Of a stretch of 64,000 nt of DNA, positions 57,967 to 64,000 are shown in pieces. This DNA comes from an uncultured Prevotella sp. (GTDB lineage Bacteria > Bacteroidota > Bacteroidia > Bacteroidales > Bacteroidaceae): contig OMXE01000004.1 of assembly GCA_900314935.1 (NCBI GenBank), positions 62,001-126,000 of the forward strand, given 5' to 3'. A model generated the notes under the pieces. It was not told where the DNA came from, did no database searches, and saw only the letters and a list, made by a program, of their open reading frames with translations. A program made the translations under genes and the position numbers. The first letter of the stretch is position 1. Every line of letters starts with the position of its first letter.

Positions 57967-58821
57967 TTAGTACGTCAGTACTTCCACTCCGTTTTCGGTC
58001 ATCAGGAACGTATGTTCCCATTGAGCACTCGGTTTCTCGTCCTCGCTGATTACCTCCCATCCATACGGGTCGTCAGCATCGATGAACACACGCCATGTAC
58101 CCATGTTTACCATCGGCTCGATGGTAAACACCATACCCGGAACGAGCAGCATACCCGTACCCTTCTTACCGTAATGCACGATATCCGGCTCTTCATGGAA
58201 CTTGTTTCCTACACCATGACCGCAGAGGTCGCGCACAATACCGTAGTGGTATTTCTTCGCATGTTTCTCAATGGCATGACCGATATCGCCTACAAAGCAA
58301 TAAGGCTTCGCGGCCTCGGCACCTATCTCCAGGCACTCCTTGGCCACCCGCACCAGCTGTTCCTTCTCTGGGGTAGTCTTACCAATGATGAACATCCTGG
58401 AGGCATCAGCATAGTATCCGTCCAGACAGGTGGTGCAATCCACGTTGATGATATCCCCCTCTTCGAGTATATCACTAGCTTTGGGAATACCATGGCACAC
58501 CACCTCGTTGATACTCGTGCAGACACTCTTGGGGAATCCCTCGTAGTTCAGCGGAGCAGGCGTGGCGCCATGCGCTATGGTATAGTTATGTACGATTTCA
58601 TCGATTTCCAGCGTACTCATTCCTTCATGGATCTTCGCAGCCACCTCGTCCAAAACGCCCGTATTCACCACACCAGCCTTTCGTATTCCTTCAATCTGCT
58701 CAGCCGTCTTGATCAGATCCCTTGTAGGAACCAGTTTTCCTTTTCCTTCCCAGTACATCACCTGCTTGTCAAGCTCAGTAAGCGGCTGACCAGGAATCAT
58801 ATGCCATCTTCTCTTTTTCAT
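57967..58821 (-). CDS. map: Methionine aminopeptidase type I
   Basis: This 284-aa enzyme has the metal ligands in order: NVDCTTCLDGYYADAS (Asp pair, about 127-140), HGVGNKFHEEP (His, about 204-214), FTIEPM (Glu, about 236-241) and QWEHTFL (Glu, about 269-275). The N-terminal extension of 35 residues (KKRRWHMIPGQPLTEL) is typical of Bacteroidetes forms. It removes the initiator methionine from new proteins. Confidence 0.93.
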   Translation of the reverse strand: MKKRRWHMIPGQPLTELDKQVMYWEGKGKLVPTRDLIKTAEQIEGIRKAGVVNTGVLDEVAAKIHEGMSTLEIDEIVHNYTIAHGATPAPLNYEGFPKSVCTSINEVVCHGIPKASDILEEGDIINVDCTTCLDGYYADASRMFIIGKTTPEKEQLVRVAKECLEIGAEAAKPYCFVGDIGHAIEKHAKKYHYGIVRDLCGHGVGNKFHEEPDIVHYGKKGTGMLLVPGMVFTIEPMVNMGTWRVFIDADDPYGWEVISEDEKPSAQWEHTFLMTENGVEVLTY

Positions 58822-58848
58822 ACGTTCATATTATATTATACTGTCGAT

Positions 58849-59469
58849 TCATTTCAGATAGTTATAAATCTCGCCCGTCCAGTCGCTGCCGTTTTCAGGA
58901 CAAAAGGTATGGATACCCATCTCAGCAGCCATGGCTACGTTCCTCGGACCGTCATCTACGAACAAGGTCTCTTCGGGTTTGATGCCCTCTTTCTCCAGCA
59001 CATAGCTGAAGAAATACTCCGAAGGCTTCAATGTCTTCACCCGATAGCTCATATATGTTACATCGAAATAATGATGAATGGAATGACCCATTCCATCGAA
59101 TTCCTCACTCTCTGCCCAGTCCATCATGAACGGATTCGTATTCGACAGCAGGATGAGTCGGTAGCCCTCTTTCCGCAGCTGTTTCAACGCTTCAAGGTTC
59201 CTCATGGGGAGGTCGGCCCTGTAGCCCAGCCAGCAATGCTTGCATTCAGCGAAGGACACCTCACGACCCACCATTTCACCGAGCGCCAGACGGAATTCCT
59301 CTGCCGTAATCTTCCCCTCTTCCAAGTCGCCAAAGATACCCGTCTGCGTATAGGGATCCAGCTGTTTCTCAGCATCCTTCACGCCCAGTTCCTTGAACCG
59401 CTTCACCCCGTCCGGATGAGAGAGTGTCATGATCACGCCACCTAAGTCGAACAAGATATTCTTTATCAT
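58849..59469 (-). CDS. HAD-superfamily phosphatase
   Basis: This 206-aa HAD hydrolase has motif I LFDLGGVIM (about 6-14; the second Asp is replaced by Gly as in several phosphatase subfamilies), motif II LLSNTNP (about 107-113) and motif IV FVDDGPRN (about 165-172). It belongs to the YihX/epoxide-hydrolase-N-terminal-like group acting on small sugar phosphates. Its start overlaps the metH stop by 4 nt. Confidence 0.85.
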   Translation of the reverse strand: MIKNILFDLGGVIMTLSHPDGVKRFKELGVKDAEKQLDPYTQTGIFGDLEEGKITAEEFRLALGEMVGREVSFAECKHCWLGYRADLPMRNLEALKQLRKEGYRLILLSNTNPFMMDWAESEEFDGMGHSIHHYFDVTYMSYRVKTLKPSEYFFSYVLEKEGIKPEETLFVDDGPRNVAMAAEMGIHTFCPENGSDWTGEIYNYLK

Positions 59470-62249
59470 GATTCTTCAAACAGATTCAATTTATTCTTAC
59501 GTGCCTCCTCAATGGGCAGCAGCTCTTCCTGCTCCTTCCTGTAGTCGTCACGCAGCTGTTCATACTTCTCGTTGAGCTCTTTCTCCAGTTTCTGCTCCTC
59601 CTTACTGTTCATGAACCGTGCAGCGATGAGCGCGTTCTGCGACGCATCCTTCAGCCACACCACCGGTCCGCCATACACCGGAGCAATCTTCAGGGCCACA
59701 TGCAGCTGACTTGTTGTGGCGCCCCCTATCATGATAGGAATCTGCAGTCCGGCCTTGGTCAGCTCATTAGCCACGTTTACCATTTCCTCCAGACTCGGAG
59801 TAATCAGTCCGCTGAGTCCGATGAGATCGACCTTTTCCTCCTTTGCCTTCTTCACAATCTGGTCGGCCGGAACCATCACACCCATGTCAATCACCTCATA
59901 GTTATTACAAGCCATGACCACGGCCACGATGTTCTTACCGATATCATGCACATCACCCTTTACGGTAGCCAGGAGTATCTTACCCGCCTTGTGCGCCTCT
60001 CCCCCCTTGTTCTCTGCCTCGATGGCAGGCTGAAGTACCGAAACCGCCCGTTTCATCGTCCTTGCGGTCTTCACCACCTGTGGCAGGAACATCTTTCCGG
60101 CACCGAACAGCTCACCTACGGTGTTCATACCCTTCATCAGCGGACCCTCGATGATATCCACCGGATGCACATACACTTGTAACGCTTCCGTGAGATCTTC
60201 CTCCAGATAGTCAGGAATACCTTTGATCAACGCATGCGAAAGTCGGTCCTCAATAGATAACAAACGCCACGATTCCTTTTCAGTAGGTTGCTTCAGTCCG
60301 TTCCCCTCGGCAGGTGCGTTACTTTTTTTTTCCTCCGCCTCGGCCATCAACCGGTTTGCCAGCTCCACCAGATCATCCGAAGCACCCTGTCGTCTGTTCA
60401 ACACGACATCCTCCATCAGTTGAAGCTGTTCTTGAGGAATATCGCTGTAAAGTACTTTCGTTGCGGGATTTACAATAGCGAAGTCCATCCCCTGCTGGAT
60501 ATTATGATAGAGGAATACCGCATGCAGGGCCTCACGGATATAGTTGTTTCCACGGAAGGAGAAGCTCAGGTTACTCACACCGCCGCTTACATGCGCACCA
60601 GGAAGGTTCTTACGTATCCATGCAGTCGCCTTGATGAAATCGGCTGCATAGCTGTCATGCTCCTCCATACCTGTAGCAATGGCCAGTACGTTGGGGTCGA
60701 TGATGATGTCCAAGGGGTTCATGCCCACCTTCTCGGTAAGGATCCTGTATGCCCGTTCAGCGATCTCTATGCGCCGTTCGTAGCTCGTGGCCTGTCCCTT
60801 TTCATCAAAGCACATCACCACCACGGCAGCCCCATAGCGCATCACATCCTTGGCATGCTGGATGAACACCTCCTCCCCTTCCTTCAAGGAGATACTGTTC
60901 ACTATACACTTACCCTGCACGCACTGCAGTCCTGCGGTAATCACCTCCCACTTACTGGAGTCGATCATCACAGGCACCTTGGCGATATCCGGCTCTGCGG
61001 CGATCATATTCAGGAAGTTCACCATCTCGGTCTTGGCATCCAGCAGACCGTCATCCATGTTGATGTCTATCACAAGGGCGCCATCCTCCACCTGTTTCCG
61101 GGCGATGGACATGGCCTCCTCGTATTTCTTCTCCTTGATGAGTCGCAGGAATTTCCTGCTGCCCGCCACATTACACCGTTCACCCACATTGATGAACGTA
61201 TTCACGGCGAGCTTTTCCAGTCCTGAGAGCCACAGCTCATTGGGACGTTCCACAGGAACATGCGGTTTCTTTCCTACCGCCAGTTCAGCATATCTCCTGA
61301 TGAAACCGTCGTCTGTTCCGCAGCACCCACCAACGATGTTCACCAGTCCTTCGTCGATGAATTCGCCTATTTGCGGTGCCATCGACTCCGCTGTCTCATC
61401 GTACAAGCCCATCGAGTTCGGCAGTCCGGCATTAGGATAAGCACTGATATAATAAGGCGCTATCCTTGCCAGCTCCTTGAGATACGTCTTCATCTGTCGG
61501 GCACCGAACGAACAGTTCAGTCCTACGGAGAATATGGGATAGGAAGAGATGCTGGCCAGGAACGCCTCTAAGGTCTGACCGCTCAGGGTTCGTCCTGCCA
61601 GGTCGCTCACGGTGGCCGAAAGCATGATGGGCAGCTGATGCTGATGCTTCTCCATCATCTGGATAGTAGCATCGATGGCTACCTTCGCATTCAGCGTATC
61701 AAAGATGGTCTCGATAAGAATCGCGTCAACACCGCCCTCCATCATGGCTTCCACCTGTTCGCAATAGGCGGCGAACAATGTCTCGTAGGTCAGCTCGCGG
61801 GCTGCCGGATTACTCACGTCGGCGCTCATCGAGCAGGTCTTGGTGGTAGGACCGATACTGCCGCATACAAAGCGTGGCTTGTCGGACGTAGAGAAAGCAT
61901 CGGCCACCTTCCGGGCAATGCGTGCTCCCTCATACGCCATCTCACGGGCAAACGGCTCCATATGGTAGTCGGTCTCGCTGATGCGCTGACTGCTGAACGT
62001 GTTCGTGGTAATCATGTCGGCACCGGCCATCAGGTATTTCCTGTGGATATCTTCGATGACGTCAGGACGAGTCAGGTTCAGGATATCGTTGTTTCCCTTC
62101 ATCTGGAAAGGAGGAAGAGAAGAAACCGACTGGCGCAGGTCGTCTCTCCAGAAATCATCTTCCTGAAGACCGTATGTCTGAATCATGGTACCCATGGCAC
62201 CATCGAGAATCAGAATCCGTTCCTTGATACAATCTTGTATAGACTTCAT
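59466..62249 (-). CDS. metH: Cobalamin-dependent methionine synthase lacking the reactivation domain
   Basis: This 927-aa protein has the homocysteine domain (ILDGAMGTMIQ at about 13-23; zinc cysteines in GLNCSFG and GGCCGT near 245 and 308), the pterin domain (about 350-620, GERCNVAGS), the cap domain and the B12-binding domain with DVHDIGKNI (about 766-774, axial His). E. coli MetH has about 1227 residues and ends in an AdoMet-binding reactivation domain that is missing here. It then needs a separate activation protein. It makes methionine from homocysteine and methyltetrahydrofolate. Confidence 0.92.
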   Translation of the reverse strand: MKSIQDCIKERILILDGAMGTMIQTYGLQEDDFWRDDLRQSVSSLPPFQMKGNNDILNLTRPDVIEDIHRKYLMAGADMITTNTFSSQRISETDYHMEPFAREMAYEGARIARKVADAFSTSDKPRFVCGSIGPTTKTCSMSADVSNPAARELTYETLFAAYCEQVEAMMEGGVDAILIETIFDTLNAKVAIDATIQMMEKHQHQLPIMLSATVSDLAGRTLSGQTLEAFLASISSYPIFSVGLNCSFGARQMKTYLKELARIAPYYISAYPNAGLPNSMGLYDETAESMAPQIGEFIDEGLVNIVGGCCGTDDGFIRRYAELAVGKKPHVPVERPNELWLSGLEKLAVNTFINVGERCNVAGSRKFLRLIKEKKYEEAMSIARKQVEDGALVIDINMDDGLLDAKTEMVNFLNMIAAEPDIAKVPVMIDSSKWEVITAGLQCVQGKCIVNSISLKEGEEVFIQHAKDVMRYGAAVVVMCFDEKGQATSYERRIEIAERAYRILTEKVGMNPLDIIIDPNVLAIATGMEEHDSYAADFIKATAWIRKNLPGAHVSGGVSNLSFSFRGNNYIREALHAVFLYHNIQQGMDFAIVNPATKVLYSDIPQEQLQLMEDVVLNRRQGASDDLVELANRLMAEAEEKKSNAPAEGNGLKQPTEKESWRLLSIEDRLSHALIKGIPDYLEEDLTEALQVYVHPVDIIEGPLMKGMNTVGELFGAGKMFLPQVVKTARTMKRAVSVLQPAIEAENKGGEAHKAGKILLATVKGDVHDIGKNIVAVVMACNNYEVIDMGVMVPADQIVKKAKEEKVDLIGLSGLITPSLEEMVNVANELTKAGLQIPIMIGGATTSQLHVALKIAPVYGGPVVWLKDASQNALIAARFMNSKEEQKLEKELNEKYEQLRDDYRKEQEELLPIEEARKNKLNLFEES

Positions 62250-62250
62250 G

Positions 62251-62739
62251 TCATTTCACATTCACCGATTTCATCGCGCGGTCCATCTCACGTCTGTCCT
62301 CCTTCTCTTTCATCGTGGCGCGCTTATCGTATTGTTTCTTACCACGGCAGAGGGCTATATCCACCTTCGCCCTACCCTTGTCGTCGATAAACACCAATGT
62401 GGGCACAATGGTATAGCCGGGTTGCTTGGTGGCGTTCTCCAGATGTCTTATCTCGCGCTTGGTCAGCAGCAGCTTCCTGTCGCGCTTACTCTCGTGGTTA
62501 TTATAGGAGCCGTAGAAATACGGACTGATATTCATGCCTTTTACCCACATCTCGTCGTTGATGATATGACAATAGGTATCCACAAGGGAAGCCTTTCCCA
62601 TGCGAATACTCTTGATCTCAGTGCCTGTAAGGACGATGCCGGCGGTGTAGGTCTCCACGAAGAAGTATTCAAACGAAGCCTTCTTGTTCTTGATACTTAC
62701 CGGACTTTTCTTCCTGAGCAATTCTTCTTCCTTGTTCAT
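62251..62739 (-). CDS. smpB: SsrA-binding protein SmpB
   Basis: This 162-aa protein has the SmpB fold with [21 protein letters not shown] (shown around 26-46) and [12 protein letters not shown], and a basic tail. It binds tmRNA for trans-translation of stalled ribosomes. It lies 1 nt upstream of metH and 6 nt after the DUF4375 gene. Confidence 0.95.
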   Translation of the reverse strand: MNKEEELLRKKSPVSIKNKKASFEYFFVETYTAGIVLTGTEIKSIRMGKASLVDTYCHIINDEMWVKGMNISPYFYGSYNNHESKRDRKLLLTKREIRHLENATKQPGYTIVPTLVFIDDKGRAKVDIALCRGKKQYDKRATMKEKEDRREMDRAMKSVNVK

Positions 62740-62745
62740 GTCATC

Positions 62746-63249
62746 CTATTCTATTCTTCCGAACCGTTCAATATGGTCGTCCACATAATGGGCAACCTCA
62801 GCGGTCCATTCTTCCTCGTTCTCGACGAACTCATCATCGTAATCATCAAACGCAGGGAACTGCTCGAAGAGCGCCATGAACTCATCGTCGGTGCAGTCCT
62901 TCTCTATCTCCTCGTGCGTCTTACCATACAGTCCGCTAACGTTATACACCAGCTTCGAGAGATCCTTCAAGCCCCACTGTTTGATCATCTTGGCAAAGGG
63001 ATTCCTGAAGAAGAACGGTCCGTAGCCGTTGTGTATCAGCTGTACGAACCCACCGTCCATCACCTCATCGCGCAGGATGCAGTAGGCCAGCAAGGTAATC
63101 TGGTCGGCATTCAACTCGGCCATGGTCTCTGCATTCAGCTCTCCGCCGATGGAAGCATAGATGGCATCGGTGAACACCTTGATAAAGGCATCCATCCCCT
63201 CTTCTGCCGCTTGTTGCAGTAATGCGTCCTGGATTACGATCTCTTTCAT
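62746..63249 (-). CDS. DUF4375 (DMP19-like) protein
   Basis: This 167-aa protein resembles DUF4375, with NGGFVQLIHN-type motif (here DGGFVQLIHNGYG, about 66-78) and an acidic C-terminus. Family members mimic DNA charge or bind HU-like proteins in some organisms, but no role is proven here. It lies 2 nt after the metY-like gene and 6 nt before smpB. Confidence 0.8.
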   Translation of the reverse strand: MKEIVIQDALLQQAAEEGMDAFIKVFTDAIYASIGGELNAETMAELNADQITLLAYCILRDEVMDGGFVQLIHNGYGPFFFRNPFAKMIKQWGLKDLSKLVYNVSGLYGKTHEEIEKDCTDDEFMALFEQFPAFDDYDDEFVENEEEWTAEVAHYVDDHIERFGRIE

Positions 63250-63251
63250 TA

Positions 63252-64000
63252 TTATAGCTTTTGTAATGCCTGCTTGATATCGTCCAGAATATCTTCCACA
63301 TCCTCAATACCCACCGAAAGACGAATCAGGTCGGGTGCCACACCAGCCTCTCGCAACTGTTCGTCGCTGAGCTGACGGTGTGTATGACTGGCGGGATGGA
63401 GCACGCAGGTGCGGGCATCTGCCACATGGGTAACGATATTGATCATCTCCAGTGAGTCCATCCATTTGATGGCTCTCTCACGGTCGCCCTTCAATCCGAA
63501 GGCAATCACGCCACACGATCCGTTGGGAAGATATTTCTGTCCAAGCTCGTAATACTTGTCGTCTTTCAGTCCGCAGTAATGCACCCACGCCACTTCAGGA
63601 CAGTCGTGCAGGAACTCTGCCACCTTCTGCGCGTTCTTGCAGTGCTGTGCCATACGCAGGTGCAAGGTCTGCAAGCCCATGTTCAGCAGGAACGAGTTCT
63701 GCGGAGCGGGAATGGAACCTAAGTCGCGCATCAGCTGGGCCACCAGTTTGGTGGTATAGCCCATCTTACCGAAGGCTTTGACGTATGTCAGACCGTGGTA
63801 TGAATCATCTGGTGTGCACAGTCCGGGGAACTTCTCGACATGTGCCAGCCAGTCGAAGTTACCGCTGTCAATAACGGCACCGCCCACCTGTGTGGCCAGT
63901 CCGTCCATATATTTCGTGGTGGAATGCGTAACGATATCAGCACCCCACTCAAACGGACGACAGTTTACGGGTGTGGCAAAGGTATTGTCAATCACTAAGG
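63252..64000 (-). CDS. O-acetylhomoserine sulfhydrylase-type enzyme, partial (runs off right edge)
   Basis: The visible 248 codons form the C-terminal part of a Cys/Met-metabolism PLP enzyme. VIDNTFATP is followed by THSTTKYMDG, whose Lys binds PLP, then QNSFLLNMGLQTLHLR and the end RLSVGIEDVEDILDDI. The long insert between the PLP lysine and the end fits O-acetylhomoserine aminocarboxypropyltransferase (MetY) better than MetB/MetC. It would feed homocysteine to MetH nearby. The N-terminal half lies beyond the window. Confidence 0.88.
   Translation of the reverse strand, partial: LVIDNTFATPVNCRPFEWGADIVTHSTTKYMDGLATQVGGAVIDSGNFDWLAHVEKFPGLCTPDDSYHGLTYVKAFGKMGYTTKLVAQLMRDLGSIPAPQNSFLLNMGLQTLHLRMAQHCKNAQKVAEFLHDCPEVAWVHYCGLKDDKYYELGQKYLPNGSCGVIAFGLKGDRERAIKWMDSLEMINIVTHVADARTCVLHPASHTHRQLSDEQLREAGVAPDLIRLSVGIEDVEDILDDIKQALQKL

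Noticed and set aside
58012..59445. 477-codon plus-strand frame opposite map and the HAD gene
   Set aside because: It spans two well-supported minus-strand genes and has no recognisable domain.

Overview
The window reads as chromosome from a member of the Bacteroidales, most likely Prevotellaceae. The evidence is the -33 TTTG / -7 TAnnTTTG promoter pattern upstream of many genes, a moxR-DUF58-Bat aerotolerance operon, a rpmB-rpmG-DUF4295-ftsY-rimO cluster, BspA-like DUF285 surface proteins with a 'YTIDGRKL..GVYIQNGKK' tail, a 'smalltalk' mini-protein, DUF4248 and a GH5 cellulase. Species identity cannot be fixed from sequence reading alone.

The window has two halves. Bases 1 to about 30.7 kb are accessory: AT-rich, rich in dispersed intergenic repeats, and full of defence and mobile-type genes. 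A six-gene minus-strand operon (15039 to 2600) is a BREX type 4 locus: brxP (PAPS-reductase-like), a 144-aa protein resembling a DNA sulfur-binding domain, a BrxC-type ATPase, pglZ, a short brxL, and finally a 720-aa protein joining a sigma-70 region-4-like helix-turn-helix to an RNA polymerase alpha-CTD-like domain. That last gene is the most unusual in the window. Beyond the operon lie a VapE-type primase/helicase gene with a large inverted repeat behind it, a decayed YafQ-type toxin with its intact antitoxin, four 22-bp tandem repeats, and an Abi_2 HEPN RNase gene with a promoter and terminator-like leader RNA. Next come BspA-like and glycine-rich surface proteins, a probable HigB/HigA-like toxin-antitoxin pair, an orphan CdiA-CT-like nuclease, and a DUF4248 / smalltalk / amidase / HU-like cassette in which the HU-like gene has lost its core.

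Two near-identical copies (about 4 differences in about 108 bp) of a promoter-to-terminator unit that looks like a small RNA gene lie at 753-862 (+) and 28599-28708 (-). They are inverted and enclose nearly the whole island, so they may be both small RNA genes and recombination borders.

From 30.8 kb to the right edge the content is core genome, almost all on the minus strand. In order along the coordinates: a DUF2027-Smr protein; queA, a PAP2 phosphatase and the Bat operon (with a batD-batE fusion); HU-family proteins, one tethered through the membrane to a LysM domain; rimO, ftsY and ribosomal proteins; an ECF sigma factor with a membrane partner; tRNA-Ser(CGA); a YigZ-type protein; DUF1015, serA and serC split by a plus-strand GH5 cellulase; and then a DEAD-box helicase, cinA domain, tsaD, map, a HAD phosphatase, metH, smpB, DUF4375 and a truncated metY-like gene. 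At least three intergenic elements here (32 kb, 42.5 kb, 48.9 kb) are long hairpins with diverged arms but related loops; a fourth long inverted repeat lies between serA and serC.
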